Positions 17,078-26,205 are shown, counted from the stretch's first letter. The stretch is DNA of 47,538 nucleotides from Fictibacillus norfolkensis (GCF_014836645.1 NZ_JACSQM010000016.1:1-47538); one strand, 5' to 3'. Notes: generated by a model not told the origin, from the letters alone. Numbers and translations: made by a program.

Positions 17078-18748
17078 TTACATACGCTCTGGTGCTTCTA
17101 CACCGATGATGTTCAATGCATTCTCAATCGTTACTTGAGTAGCTTTCATCAATGCGTAGCGCGCTTGTGATTTTGTTTTGTTTTCAGGATCGAGTACACG
17201 CTCTGCGTTATAGAAGCTATGAAGAGCTGAAGCCAGCTCGAATACATAGTTCGTTACACGGTGCGTTAGAAGCTTTTCTGCTGCTTCGTTGATCACTGCA
17301 GGGAATTCTCCGATTTTCTTCAACAGCTCGAACTCTTTTTCAGAATCGATCTGCTTTAGATCCACGTCTCCCTCATAAGAAAGACCCATCTCTTCTCCTT
17401 GACGAAGCATGCTGCATACGCGCGCGTGTGCGTATTGCACGTAGAACACAGGGTTTTCGTTCGATTTTGAAACAGCTAAGTCCATGTCAAAATCAAGGTG
17501 AGAATCGTTCGAACGCATCGCAAAGAAATAACGGGTCGCGTCGATGCCCACTTCTTCCATCAGTTCACGCAGCGTTACAGCTTTACCCGTACGCTTACTC
17601 ATACGAACTTTTTCGCCATTTTGGAAAAGAGAAACAAGCTGGATGATCATCACTTCAAGTTGATCTTTTTCATAGCCTAACGCTTGAATCGCCGCTTTCA
17701 TACGCGGAATGTAACCGTGGTGGTCAGCTCCCCAGATGTTGATCAGCTTTTCAAACCCACGCTCAAACTTGTCGTTATGGTATGCGATATCTGGCGTTAA
17801 ATAGGTGTAAGATCCGTCATTTTTGATGAGTACACGGTTCTTGTCGTCATCATAATCTGTCGTACGGAACCATGTCGCGCCTTCTTCTTCATAAACAACA
17901 CCTTTAGCTTTTAACTTCTCTAGCGCTGCATCAATTTTCCCATTTTTATAGAGTGAAGTCTCAGAGAACCACACATCAAAATCTACACGGAATTCAGCGA
18001 GGTCAGCTTTTAGTTTTTCAAGCTCTCGTGTAAGACCGTATTCACGGAAAAAGCTGACACGCTCGCTCTCTTCTTTTTCTAACCAAGAATCTCCGTACTC
18101 TCCAGCAAGATCTTTACCAAACTCGATGATATCCGCTCCGTGGTAACCATCTTCAGGCATCTCTTTATCCTTGCCTAGCGCTTGGAAATAACGAGCTTCG
18201 ATTGAAGTAGCTAAGTTGTTGATCTGATTTCCAGCATCATTGATGTAGAACTCACGAGAAACGTTATAGCCTGCATAGTCTAGGATATTACAGATCGTAT
18301 CACCAACAGCTGCACCACGTGCATGTCCTAAGTGAAGCGTTCCTGTAGGGTTCGCAGATACGAACTCGACTTGAACCTTTTTACCGCCGCCATGATCAGT
18401 TCGTCCGTAATCCTTGTCCGCTTTTAACACAGTCGGTACAAGCTCTGTTAAATAAGAGTTATCCATGTAAAAGTTAATGAAACCAGGACCTGCGATCTCA
18501 ACTTTTGCGATAGATGCCTTACTTTTATCAAAATGCGCTACAAGATCGTCCGCGATCATACGAGGTGCTTTTTTTGCGACACGCGCTAATTGCATGGCCA
18601 TGTTCGTCGCGAAGTCACCATTCGCTTTATCTTTTGGTACTTCAAGAACGACTGCAGGCAGTTCTTCTTTTTTAGCGAGTCCTGCTTTAACGACCGCTTC
18701 TTCGATCTCTTCTTTTAACAGCTGCTTGACTTGGTCAAGGATATTCAT
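17078..18748 (-). CDS. argS: arginyl-tRNA synthetase
   Basis: A 556-aa class I aminoacyl-tRNA synthetase that charges tRNA-Arg. The HIGH-type signature is HLGH in NPTGTLHLGHARGAAVGD, and the second signature is MSKR in VRMSKRTGKAVTL. The N-terminal Arg-tRNA additional domain (about 1-100) and C-terminal DALR anticodon domain (VTNYVFELASALHSFYNAERV) are both present. Full length. Its ATG overlaps the stop of ywiB by 4 bp (ATGA), indicating translational coupling. Confidence 0.98.
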   Translation of the reverse strand: MNILDQVKQLLKEEIEEAVVKAGLAKKEELPAVVLEVPKDKANGDFATNMAMQLARVAKKAPRMIADDLVAHFDKSKASIAKVEIAGPGFINFYMDNSYLTELVPTVLKADKDYGRTDHGGGKKVQVEFVSANPTGTLHLGHARGAAVGDTICNILDYAGYNVSREFYINDAGNQINNLATSIEARYFQALGKDKEMPEDGYHGADIIEFGKDLAGEYGDSWLEKEESERVSFFREYGLTRELEKLKADLAEFRVDFDVWFSETSLYKNGKIDAALEKLKAKGVVYEEEGATWFRTTDYDDDKNRVLIKNDGSYTYLTPDIAYHNDKFERGFEKLINIWGADHHGYIPRMKAAIQALGYEKDQLEVMIIQLVSLFQNGEKVRMSKRTGKAVTLRELMEEVGIDATRYFFAMRSNDSHLDFDMDLAVSKSNENPVFYVQYAHARVCSMLRQGEEMGLSYEGDVDLKQIDSEKEFELLKKIGEFPAVINEAAEKLLTHRVTNYVFELASALHSFYNAERVLDPENKTKSQARYALMKATQVTIENALNIIGVEAPERM

Positions 18749-19245
18749 GCTTTTGCCTCCTGAAAATTAATCTTGATTCGATGTGTTCCTGTATGTTCAC
18801 CCTGCAGAACCAGCTCGTATGCGAGATTGAGATCTCCCGTCTGCTTTTGCTGATTCCAGCGGAAATTCATTTCATGTGTAGTCGTTTCCATCCAAAGCTG
18901 GCCATATGGGCTGTCGTACATGCCTTTTGTCGTCTGGCCGATTAAATATTTCTGTTTCATAGATACACTGCCTGAGCGGATAATCAGAATACCAGCATGC
19001 GTTATCTTAATCACATTATTGACAGAACCTGCACCTTCTATCTCTTCCTTGTATTGAAGATAGGTGACGTCCCCACGTTTATAGAGCTTACCTTCTGTCT
19101 CGGTGAAATGTTTCTCCGCTTCACCGCTGAAATGTACTTCTGAACTTATCGAAAGCGCAACAGACAATTCCGTATCTTGATCCATGCGAACAACACTTCC
19201 TTTTTTGATGTCCCTCTTTAACTTACCTATTATAAAAGATTTCAC
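18745..19245 (-). CDS. ywiB: DUF1934 protein YwiB
   Basis: A calycin-like beta-barrel protein of unknown function, typically found directly upstream of argS as here. The recognisable core runs from EVHFSGEAEKHFTETEGKLY through SGSVSMKQKYLIG to the C-terminal barrel strands. The given start is a GTG preceded by AAGGGA with good spacing (166 aa). An internal ATG at 19185 would give 146 aa, closer to the roughly 140-aa family size, so the start is uncertain. Overlaps argS by 4 bp. Confidence 0.85.
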   Translation of the reverse strand: MKSFIIGKLKRDIKKGSVVRMDQDTELSVALSISSEVHFSGEAEKHFTETEGKLYKRGDVTYLQYKEEIEGAGSVNNVIKITHAGILIIRSGSVSMKQKYLIGQTTKGMYDSPYGQLWMETTTHEMNFRWNQQKQTGDLNLAYELVLQGEHTGTHRIKINFQEAKA

Positions 19246-19337
19246 TGCTTCCCTTCAACCTTATGGGTGTCTTTTTAAAAATTCATGGTCTTATTAGGTA
19301 AATTTATCCTAAAAACACGTTTTCATGAGTGGATGAT

Positions 19338-19367
19338 TTGGAATGAGGGTCGTTAATGGCGTATTAT
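19338..19367 (+). promoter_or_regulatory. promoter of the oxidoreductase gene
   Basis: TTGGAA (19338-19343), an 18-bp spacer, then TATTAT (19362-19367). Transcription would begin near 19374, which excludes upstream in-frame starts and supports the ATG at 19406. Confidence 0.65.
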
Positions 19368-19405
19368 ACACTCGAGAAGATGAAATAGAAATGAGGAGGA
19401 TCTTA

Positions 19406-20419
19406 ATGAAAAACGAAAGAATTTTACTCGTGAATCGACCAAAAGGCGCACCTCAAAAAAGCGATTTCCGCTTCGAGGAAGCTTCTACTCCTGCACTAGA
19501 AAGCAATCAGGTACTGTTAAAAACGATTTATCTATCGGTAGATCCATATATGAGAGGACGCATGAGTGATCGTAAATCTTACGTGCCTCCATTTCAGTTA
19601 AACGAACCGATCTCTGGTGGGATCGTCGGACAAGTTGTTGAATCTCGTTCAGGCGAACTGTCAGAGGGCGATTTTGTGATCGGTAACTTAGCATGGCAAA
19701 AATACAACGTAGCGAGCGATGCTGAAGTTCGTAAACTAGATCCATCTCTTGCTCCACTCACTGCAAACTTAGGTGTATTAGGCATGACTGGCTTAACCGC
19801 TTATTTCGGCTTGCTAGATATCGGCAACCCACAAGAAGGCGAAACCGTTGTTGTCAGCGGTGCAGCTGGTGCTGTTGGTACCATTGTCGGCCAAATTGCT
19901 AAGATTAAAGGTGCACGTGTTGTCGGAATCGCAGGTTCAGACGATAAGATCTCTTACTTAAAAGACGAGCTAGGCTTTGATGCTGCGATCAACTACAAGA
20001 CGGAAAATGTATATGAAGCATTAAAAGCTGCTTGTCCAGACGGGGTAGACGTTTATTTTGATAACGTCGGCGGTGAGATCTCTGATAGCGTATTGGCGCT
20101 GATCAATAAAGGCGCTCGTATTCCTGTTTGTGGCCAGATCGCTCTTTACAACCTTGAAAATGCAGATGTTGGTCCACGTATGCAAAGTCAAATTCTGATC
20201 AACAGTGCTCTGATGAAAGGATTCATCGTAAGCGATTATGCGGCTCATTTTGAAGAAGGCGCGATCGAACTCGCCAAATGGGTAAAAGAAGGCAAAATTT
20301 CTTATAGCGAAAATATCGTTGATGGCTTTGAAAATACGATAAATGCGTTCTTAGGTCTGTTTTCTGGTGAAAACACAGGGAAGCAACTCGTAAAAGTAGC
20401 TGAGCCGGAGAATGTGTAA
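19406..20419 (+). CDS. NADP-dependent oxidoreductase (MDR/CurA-like)
   Basis: A 337-aa zinc-independent medium-chain dehydrogenase/reductase of the alkenal/curcumin reductase group (B. subtilis YfmJ-like). The NADPH-binding turn is VVSGAAGAVGTIVGQIAK; the N-terminal segment SVDPYMRGRMSD and MTGLTAYFGL are typical of this subfamily. The likely role is reduction of reactive alpha,beta-unsaturated carbonyls. The ATG is chosen because GAGGAGGA ends 5 nt upstream. It is a single-gene unit with its own promoter and terminator. Confidence 0.92.
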   Translation: MKNERILLVNRPKGAPQKSDFRFEEASTPALESNQVLLKTIYLSVDPYMRGRMSDRKSYVPPFQLNEPISGGIVGQVVESRSGELSEGDFVIGNLAWQKYNVASDAEVRKLDPSLAPLTANLGVLGMTGLTAYFGLLDIGNPQEGETVVVSGAAGAVGTIVGQIAKIKGARVVGIAGSDDKISYLKDELGFDAAINYKTENVYEALKAACPDGVDVYFDNVGGEISDSVLALINKGARIPVCGQIALYNLENADVGPRMQSQILINSALMKGFIVSDYAAHFEEGAIELAKWVKEGKISYSENIVDGFENTINAFLGLFSGENTGKQLVKVAEPENV

Positions 20420-20439
20420 TAAAAGGCAATAGATTAAGG

Positions 20440-20477
20440 AGCTTTTCACTCGAAAAGAAGTGAAAAGCTTCTTTTTT
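20440..20477 (+). terminator. terminator of the oxidoreductase gene
   Basis: AGCTTTTCACT pairs with AGTGAAAAGCT around an 8-nt loop and is followed by TCTTTTTT. Confidence 0.9.
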
Positions 20478-20523
20478 ATGTAGTTGGGGAGTTGCTGTTC
20501 AAGACAATTCGAGAATTTAAAGA

Positions 20524-20607
20524 AATAATACGGCGTAAATCTAACATATTACGGCGAGTTCCAACCATAATACGGCGACTTTTTTAGATATATCGGCGAG
20601 TTTACAA
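20524..20607. repeat. 21-bp-phased degenerate repeat (array B)
   Basis: The core CGGCG within ataCGGCGagttt recurs at 20531, 20552, 20573 and 20594, exactly 21 bp apart; the intervening 10-12 bases differ. It lies in the convergent gap between the oxidoreductase and the histidine kinase. In-frame stops argue against coding. Confidence 0.8.
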
Positions 20608-20674
20608 AAATTGACAAAGTCCCTCGATAAAAAACTTGAGCTGAAAACATCACCATCTGCTCAAGTTCATTACA

Positions 20675-22414
20675 TCAAACAGGCAGCACCATACTAGCCG
20701 TTGTGCCTTCACCCTCTATACTCGCAAACCGGAGTTCACCGTTATGCTCTTTCATGATTTTAGAGCTGATCATCAGACCGAGCCCTGTCCCTTTTTCTTT
20801 TGTCGTATAAAAAGGCTCACACATTCTTTCGATTCGATTTCTCGGAATGCCACATCCTTGGTCTTTTACGGTTACATGAATCTTTCCATCCATCATTTCT
20901 GCCTGAATCGTGATCTCTCCCCCATCCACCATCGAATCGATCGCATTCTTCAATAGGTTGATCAACACTTGTTTCAGTTCGTTTTCTTCTGCATGAATAT
21001 GAGGCAGCACATCAGGCATCTTAGTATTGATCTGTATGTTTTGTACGATTGCTTCAGGCTGGAATAAGGTTTCTACAAATTCAATAATTTCTTTTAAACA
21101 CGTCTTTTTATACGTTCGAACTTGGGGCTTCGCCAGCAATAACAGCTGACCCATGATCTGATCGATGCGATTCAGTTCTTTGTCCATAATGCTGTAGTAG
21201 TTAGATGGATCGATTTCTTGGCTTTCTTGTAAAAACTGAACAAATCCTTTTAGTGAAGTCAGCGGATTACGTATTTCATGCGCAACCGAAGCCGCGAGCT
21301 GACCAACGATTGAAAGTTTGTCAGACTGACGCAGCATATCTTCTGATTTTTTTCGGTCTGAGATATCACGCGTAACCCCTATGATTTCCACAACTTTACC
21401 TGTGTCATCCGTAATGCTTTTACACGAAGTTTCTAGCCACACATAATGTCCGTCCTTATGCTGTAAGCGAAAAGGAACGGTTTTCGTACATGGCCCCGCG
21501 ATTAACTCTTCATGTGCTTTTCTCGATACTTCTTCGTCATCGGGATGAAGCATATTATACCCAGTGTCACCTAAAATTTCTTCGGGTCTTTTTCCTAATA
21601 ACGCATATGAAGCAGGTGAAATATACGTAAATGAGCCGTCGGGCTTATGTGTTGTGATCATATCCATCGCATTTTCAGCAAGCAGTCTGTATCTCGCTTC
21701 GCTCTCTTCTAATAGCTGTCGGGACTCGATCTTTTCCGTTACTTCCCGGCCAAAAACAAGCAAGTTCTTGCGAGCTCCGTCTGGATGAAACACAGGAATT
21801 TTATATACATCAAAAAAGCGCGTACTGCCGTCTCGTGCAGGTACGAATTCTTCACACCTTACAATTTCTCTTGCCTGCCACACTTGCTCATCCGTCTCGA
21901 TACAATACTGAAAAACATCATGAAAATCTGGCGTGATCTCCGCTAAATCAGCATCGGTCTTTCCCGTAAAATCAAACCCAGGCAGCTCAAATAGTTCACC
22001 TACAAATTCATTAGCAAATACAAAGCGCCCATCTCCGTCTTTAATGCCAATAAAATCGGGAACGATGTTCATTAACGTTTTCATAAGAGGTTCCTGACAA
22101 GAATGAACGACAGCAGGCAGTTCTTTCAAAATATAATAGCGAGTAGAACTCTCGATAAACGGCAAAGACCCTTCACTCACTTTTACTGAAATAAACCCAT
22201 TCTCAGCAAGCAATGTTCCTTCTTCACCATCTGAATGTCGTAAAAGAACTTCATCCACTGACTTTCCTGTTTCAAAAGCAGCTTGATCTGTCAGGTTTAA
22301 GTAATGATGATTCACTGTTATTATTCGTTCATTATTATCCACAACCACAACCGCTTCAGAAAGCTGGTCGATAAACGTTTGGAAATACTCTATCTCATTT
22401 GATATCGCTGTCAT
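20675..22414 (-). CDS. PAS-domain sensor histidine kinase
   Basis: A 579-aa cytoplasmic kinase without membrane helices. Three PAS domains lie at about residues 10-80, 115-230 and 240-355 (the last with DISDRKKSE, a PAC-type end). HisKA follows, with the phospho-acceptor His near residue 379 in VAHEIRNPLTSLKGF. The ATPase domain has the N-box NLLKNAIDSM, DQGCGIP and TGLGLMIS. It resembles the soluble sporulation/phosphorelay kinases of Bacillus. No response regulator is adjacent, so it is an orphan kinase. The ATG at 22414 is preferred because GGGGGG lies 8 nt upstream. Confidence 0.93.
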   Translation of the reverse strand: MTAISNEIEYFQTFIDQLSEAVVVVDNNERIITVNHHYLNLTDQAAFETGKSVDEVLLRHSDGEEGTLLAENGFISVKVSEGSLPFIESSTRYYILKELPAVVHSCQEPLMKTLMNIVPDFIGIKDGDGRFVFANEFVGELFELPGFDFTGKTDADLAEITPDFHDVFQYCIETDEQVWQAREIVRCEEFVPARDGSTRFFDVYKIPVFHPDGARKNLLVFGREVTEKIESRQLLEESEARYRLLAENAMDMITTHKPDGSFTYISPASYALLGKRPEEILGDTGYNMLHPDDEEVSRKAHEELIAGPCTKTVPFRLQHKDGHYVWLETSCKSITDDTGKVVEIIGVTRDISDRKKSEDMLRQSDKLSIVGQLAASVAHEIRNPLTSLKGFVQFLQESQEIDPSNYYSIMDKELNRIDQIMGQLLLLAKPQVRTYKKTCLKEIIEFVETLFQPEAIVQNIQINTKMPDVLPHIHAEENELKQVLINLLKNAIDSMVDGGEITIQAEMMDGKIHVTVKDQGCGIPRNRIERMCEPFYTTKEKGTGLGLMISSKIMKEHNGELRFASIEGEGTTASMVLPV

Positions 22415-22642
22415 TTCATTTGTCCCCCCTTTATCCAACTAATTCTCTAATCTAACTATAGCAAAAAAGACATAATGATATAACAAAATTCGACAAATTT
22501 AGCTAAAAACAGTTGAAGTAAGTTCCTTCCTACTATTTTTCTTCAGATTTCCATTGCTTTACACTTAAGAATTTACTATATTTGATTAATGTAAGAGGTC
22601 TGACCTTTAAAGAAAATTTATTAATAGTAATGAGGGAATAAA

Positions 22643-23266
22643 ATGGGTGCTATAGGATTGCTGTTTTCAGGTGGAGCTTTATTCTTAAACAGCTTGATGT
22701 TGCTGGGAAAAGCTGAAGAAAAAAGTGTCGCGTTCTTCAATATATTAGTCGGATTGCTTCAAGTTATCACACCGATCTATCTTATTATTACGTCCGATGG
22801 ATCAAACTGGTCGATGTTCAATAATGGTGCTGTTTTCTTATTCGGGTTCACTTACCTTTACCTAGGCGTGACGATTTTAAAAGGATTCGATTCCAGCGGG
22901 CTCGGGTGGTACTCCCTGTGGGTATCGATGATGGCTATCGTTCATGCACTTGTGTTTTATGTTCAAGAAAATGACATAGTAAACGCACTAACTTGGGTGT
23001 TGTGGGCATTCCTTTGGTTTTTGTTCTTCTTGTCATCTGCACTTAAAAAACCGTACGAAAACTATATCGGAAGAGTCGCTTTTGTTCAGTCTTGGGTGAC
23101 GTTAACGCTTCCTTCCCTATTCATGCTTCTTGATCTTTGGCAAAACGCCAAGCTTCAAGAAATCTGGACGTATGTATGCGTCGGATCAATGGTTTATTTC
23201 TTAGTAGAAGCGATTTTGTTTGTAAAATACATCAAAAAAGAAAAATTAGTAGAAGAATTAGCTTAA
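22643..23266 (+). CDS. AmiS/UreI family channel
   Basis: A 207-aa membrane protein with six predicted helices and the AmiS/UreI fold (GAIGLLFSGGALFLNSLMLLG start; GAVFLFGFTYLYLGV; GLGWYSLWVSMMAIVHAL). UreI members are proton-gated urea channels and AmiS members move short-chain amides; no urease or amidase gene is nearby to decide. GAGGG precedes the ATG. It stands alone between divergent and convergent neighbours. Confidence 0.88.
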   Translation: MGAIGLLFSGGALFLNSLMLLGKAEEKSVAFFNILVGLLQVITPIYLIITSDGSNWSMFNNGAVFLFGFTYLYLGVTILKGFDSSGLGWYSLWVSMMAIVHALVFYVQENDIVNALTWVLWAFLWFLFFLSSALKKPYENYIGRVAFVQSWVTLTLPSLFMLLDLWQNAKLQEIWTYVCVGSMVYFLVEAILFVKYIKKEKLVEELA

Positions 23267-23273
23267 GCGTTAG

Positions 23274-23304
23274 CCGGTCTCGATGATTCGAGGCCGGTTT
23301 TCTT
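23274..23304 (+). terminator. terminator of the UreI/AmiS gene
   Basis: CCGGTCTCGA pairs with TCGAGGCCGG (one G-U) around TGAT, followed by TTTTCTT. Confidence 0.88.
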
Positions 23305-23350
23305 ATGTTTGGGGTCTGCTAGATGGTGTGTGATGAGGGTGGCGGATGGC

Positions 23351-23454
23351 AATTAAGTCGTTTTGATGAGTAATTAAGCCGGAGTAAGGTTCAATTAAGT
23401 CTATTTTGAATAAATTAAGTTAAAATCCACACTAATTAAGTCTAATTCGCAAAA
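23351..23454. repeat. 21-bp-phased degenerate repeat (array C)
   Basis: AATTAAG (mostly AATTAAGTC/T) recurs at 23351, 23372, 23393, 23413 and 23434, spacings of 21, 21, 20 and 21 bp, with unrelated bases between. It lies in the convergent gap between the UreI/AmiS gene and speB. TAA stops in the core exclude a coding explanation. Confidence 0.8.
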
Positions 23455-23493
23455 TAACGGCCATTCGACACAGCTCGACATGCGCAGAACCAA

Positions 23494-23546
23494 ACAAAAA
23501 CCCCTGTCCGACGGCTGCATACACAAACAACAGCCTTCGAACAGGG
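23494..23546 (-). terminator. speB terminator
   Basis: On the minus strand CCCTGTTCGAAGGCTG pairs with CAGCCGTCGGACAGGG (two mismatches) and is followed by a G and TTTTTG. Confidence 0.85.
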
Positions 23547-23558
23547 ATTACAATTCAA

Positions 23559-24431
23559 CTATTTTACCCAGCCTAGCAAAATTTCACGAAGGAATTTGCT
23601 TGCTGCGATCGGTGTTTGCTCAGAGTGGTCATAAACTGGAGCAACTTCTACTAAGTCAGCTCCGATTACGTTGATGTCCGCTTTCGCGATCAACTGAATC
23701 GCTTCAAGAAGCTCTTTTGACGTGATTCCGCCCGCTTCTGCTGTTCCTGTGCCAGGAGCTGCAGATGGGTCTAATACATCAATATCGATCGTAACGTATA
23801 CGTTACGTCCCTTTAATGTTGGAAGAACTTCTTTTAACGGCTCAGCTACATCGAACTTGTACATGTGCATGCCGCTAGTTTTGGCGAATTCGAACTCTTC
23901 GCGCATACCTGAACGGATTCCGAACGAATACACGTTTTCTGCTCCGATCAAATCACACACTTTACGGATCGGTGTTGAGTGAGAAAGAACTTCTCCTTCA
24001 TACTGCTCACGAAGGTCAGCATGTGCATCGATATGAATCACTACATAGTCATCATACTTTTGCTTCAATGCTTTAAATACCGGCCAAGTCACAAGGTGCT
24101 CTCCACCTATTCCAAGCGGAAACTTGTTGTCAGCTAGTAACGTTGATACGTACTCTTCAATCATATCAAGAGAACGCTGAGGATTCCCGAACGGTAACGG
24201 AATGTCTCCCGCATCAAAATAGTTCACTTCTTCAAGGTGCTTGTCCATGTATGGGCTGTACTCTTCAAGCCCAAGAGATGCCTCACGAATACGAGCAGGG
24301 CCAAAACGGCTACCCGGACGGAATGAAACTGTCCAATCCATCGGCATACCGTAAAGAACAGCATCAGCCGTCTTATAGTCAGGCTTGCTTAAAATAAACA
24401 CATTTCCAGAATAAGCTTCATCAAAACGCAT
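23559..24431 (-). CDS. speB: agmatinase
   Basis: A 290-aa ureohydrolase, the same length as B. subtilis SpeB, converting agmatine to putrescine and urea. The binuclear manganese site motifs are GGEHLVTWP, IDAHADLREQYEGE and TIDIDVLDPSAAPGTGT. The ATG at 24431 has AAGGAG 9 nt upstream; the open frame further upstream has no ribosome site. It lies downstream of speE, the usual partner. The 421-bp gap between them contains copy R4 of the palindromic element, so the two may be uncoupled here. Confidence 0.96.
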   Translation of the reverse strand: MRFDEAYSGNVFILSKPDYKTADAVLYGMPMDWTVSFRPGSRFGPARIREASLGLEEYSPYMDKHLEEVNYFDAGDIPLPFGNPQRSLDMIEEYVSTLLADNKFPLGIGGEHLVTWPVFKALKQKYDDYVVIHIDAHADLREQYEGEVLSHSTPIRKVCDLIGAENVYSFGIRSGMREEFEFAKTSGMHMYKFDVAEPLKEVLPTLKGRNVYVTIDIDVLDPSAAPGTGTAEAGGITSKELLEAIQLIAKADINVIGADLVEVAPVYDHSEQTPIAASKFLREILLGWVK

Positions 24432-24568
24432 GATTTTACACTCCTTATGTAAAATACAGGACCGTCCCGAAAGCAAGCTCACACTTACCTTTGACGGCCC
24501 CTATTTTTATTAATTATTTTCAATACAGTTCATACAATTGATGTTTTGCATATTTTGCTTCAATGACT

Positions 24569-24818
24569 AGTTAATTGGAGCGCAAGGGCGAGACTCCTGC
24601 GGGACAAGCGGTCAGTCCGAAAGTGGAAGTGGCTCGTTCAGCACCGACAAGCAAAAGGTGAATGGGCCTGGAAGGCGCACTTTGCCTTCTTGACCATTTA
24701 ACTTTTGACCTCGAGGAGCTAGCCACTGCAACTAGACAGGTGAGACCCTTAATGGCGCAGAGCGGCAAGGGGCTCACCGCCTGCCCCCGCAAAGCGAGCC
24801 ACTGTAGCGGAATTTAAC
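24569..24818 (+). repeat. palindromic intergenic element, long form (copy R4)
   Basis: A 250-bp copy with left end AGTTAATT and a degenerate right end. It carries the same internal hairpin of about 120 bp as R1. The stem AGTGGCT/AGCCACT replaces R1's AGCGGCT/AGCCGCT, a compensatory change. Apical stem CCCTT (24746-24750)/AAGGG (24767-24771). It separates speE from speB. Confidence 0.85.
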
Positions 24819-24852
24819 CTCATTCAAAACAACAATACATATGCAAACTGTC

Positions 24853-25683
24853 TTATTTTTTGATCAAGTCACTCACAAACTTCGGCAGCGCGAACGCAGC
24901 TGTGTGAAGTTGCGGCGTCCAATATTTCGTTTCGATATCATGGAAACGCTCAGCAGGAACTTCTAGTGGATCGTGTTTCTTAGATCCGATCGTGAACGTC
25001 CAAAGTCCGCTTGGGTAAGTTGGAATGTTCGCTGTGTAAAGACGCGTGATCGGGAAGATCTCGCTAACATCGCTGAATACTTGAGTGATTAACTCAGGCG
25101 TGAACCATGGGTTGTCCGTTTGTGCAACAAAGATTCCGTCTTCTTTAAGTGCTTTAGAGATTCCTTCATAGAAACCTTTTTCAAAAAGCTTAGCAGCTGG
25201 TCCAACTGGCTCAGTTGAGTCAACCATGATTACATCATACTCATTTTCGCTCGTTGCAATGTGCATGAATCCGTCATCTACTTTAACTTCAACACGCGGG
25301 TTCTCTAGGTCTCCAGCGATTTCAGGCAGATATTGCTTAGAATACTCGATTACTTTTCCATCGATCTCAACAAGAACTGCTTTTTCAACAGATGGGTGCT
25401 TAAGAACTTCGCGGATTACTCCACCGTCTCCTCCACCTACAACTAGAACGTGCTTCGGGTTAGGGTGCGTGAAAAGAGGTACGTGTGCTACCATCTCGTG
25501 GTAAACGAACTCGTCTTTTTGTGTAGTCATAACCATGCCATCAAGGATCAGCATGTTGCCGAACTCTTCTGTTTCTACCATATCTAGCTTTTGAAATTCT
25601 GTTTGCTCAGATACGTACGTCTTGTTAATTTTCATCGTAATTCCGAAATTTTCTGTTTGTTTTTCAGTAAACCAAATACTCAT
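24853..25683 (-). CDS. speE: spermidine synthase
   Basis: A 276-aa polyamine aminopropyltransferase, the same length as B. subtilis SpeE. It transfers aminopropyl from decarboxylated SAM to putrescine. Motifs are LDGMVMTTQKDEFVYHEM, the SAM-binding VVGGGDGGVIREVLKHP and the acidic DVIMVDSTEPVGPA. The ATG at 25683 has GGAGTGAG about 9 nt upstream. With speB it forms the agmatine-putrescine-spermidine route; no SAM or arginine decarboxylase is seen here. Confidence 0.96.
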   Translation of the reverse strand: MSIWFTEKQTENFGITMKINKTYVSEQTEFQKLDMVETEEFGNMLILDGMVMTTQKDEFVYHEMVAHVPLFTHPNPKHVLVVGGGDGGVIREVLKHPSVEKAVLVEIDGKVIEYSKQYLPEIAGDLENPRVEVKVDDGFMHIATSENEYDVIMVDSTEPVGPAAKLFEKGFYEGISKALKEDGIFVAQTDNPWFTPELITQVFSDVSEIFPITRLYTANIPTYPSGLWTFTIGSKKHDPLEVPAERFHDIETKYWTPQLHTAAFALPKFVSDLIKK

Positions 25684-25753
25684 GTTGGTCTCACTCCTAC
25701 TATATATTTTGAAATGCCAGGCATCGTTGTTTCGAGATTTTACAAACAAAATG

Positions 25754-25783
25754 ATTATAGCATTCTGGGACCTAAGATTCCAA
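25754..25783 (-). promoter_or_regulatory. speE promoter
   Basis: Minus-strand TTGGAA (25778-25783), an 18-bp spacer and TATAAT (25754-25759). This predicts a leader of about 65 nt. Confidence 0.65.
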
Positions 25784-25899
25784 TTCAATTTTTATAAGAA
25801 TGCAGCTAATTTCAAATAACCACTTCTTATCCATACCACATTCTTGTTTTCTTAATCTTTAACCTATAAAAATAGTTCGATTACCCTGTTTCTTTCGGC

Positions 25900-25929
25900 T
25901 GACTATTCTGACTATTTAAGTGGTATAAT
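25900..25929 (+). promoter_or_regulatory. promoter of the mini-toxin transcript
   Basis: Extended -10 TGGTATAAT (TATAAT at 25924-25929) with a TGACTA-like -35 about 18 bp upstream. The leader folds: GCGG-GTAT-CCGC is flanked by AAGCT/AGCTT and ACTG/CAGT (25978-26017), just before the ribosome site. The rest of 25684-26028 shows only the divergent speE promoter. Confidence 0.6.
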
Positions 25930-26028
25930 GGAGATAGCGTTCAGAAGGACAGACGGTCGGCGCATTCCCTTTTTTAAACTGAAGCTGGACATCTTGCGGG
26001 TATCCGCAGCTTACAGTTAAGGGGGGTG

Positions 26029-26115
26029 ATGCCTCTGACGATCTTTGAGGCGTTGATGTTCGCGGTCGCTTTCAGCTCGCTTATCGTTACTGTCCTTACG
26101 TCTAAAAATAAATAG
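26029..26115 (+). CDS. putative holin-like mini-toxin (type I toxin family)
   Basis: A 28-aa peptide, MPLTIFEALMFAVAFSSLIV and then TVLTSKNK: a single hydrophobic segment with a polar, lysine-ending tail. This is the pattern of the small holin-like/BsrG-TxpA-type toxins of Bacillus, which insert into the membrane and are silenced by an antisense RNA. A GGGGGG-TG site precedes the ATG, and a GTG at 26026 is a possible alternative start. A strong promoter, a structured leader and a long structured 3' region are present, as in type I modules. An antisense promoter could not be located. Confidence 0.75.
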   Translation: MPLTIFEALMFAVAFSSLIVTVLTSKNK

Positions 26116-26124
26116 GCCTCTGTC

Positions 26125-26190
26125 ACACGTGTAAAAGCACCGGCTTTTCGTCTCAGAAAATCCGGCCTCGCTTTACCGACTCGTGTGTCC
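26125..26190 (+). other. long stem-loop downstream of mini-toxin
   Basis: CACACG pairs with CGTGTG, enclosing TAAAAGC/GCTTTA-like and CCGG-cTTTTC...GAAAA-CCGG stems. This is the region where type I antitoxin RNAs usually overlap the toxin mRNA 3' end; that assignment is inference. Confidence 0.5.
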
Positions 26191-26205
26191 CTTCTGGCGC
26201 CCCAT

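Noticed and set aside
22596..22606. Palindrome AGGTC-T-GACCT upstream of the UreI/AmiS gene as an operator
   Set aside because: It resembles the GGGGTC-A-GACCCC at 8099 but arms are only 5 bp, and no regulator or second copy nearby supports it.
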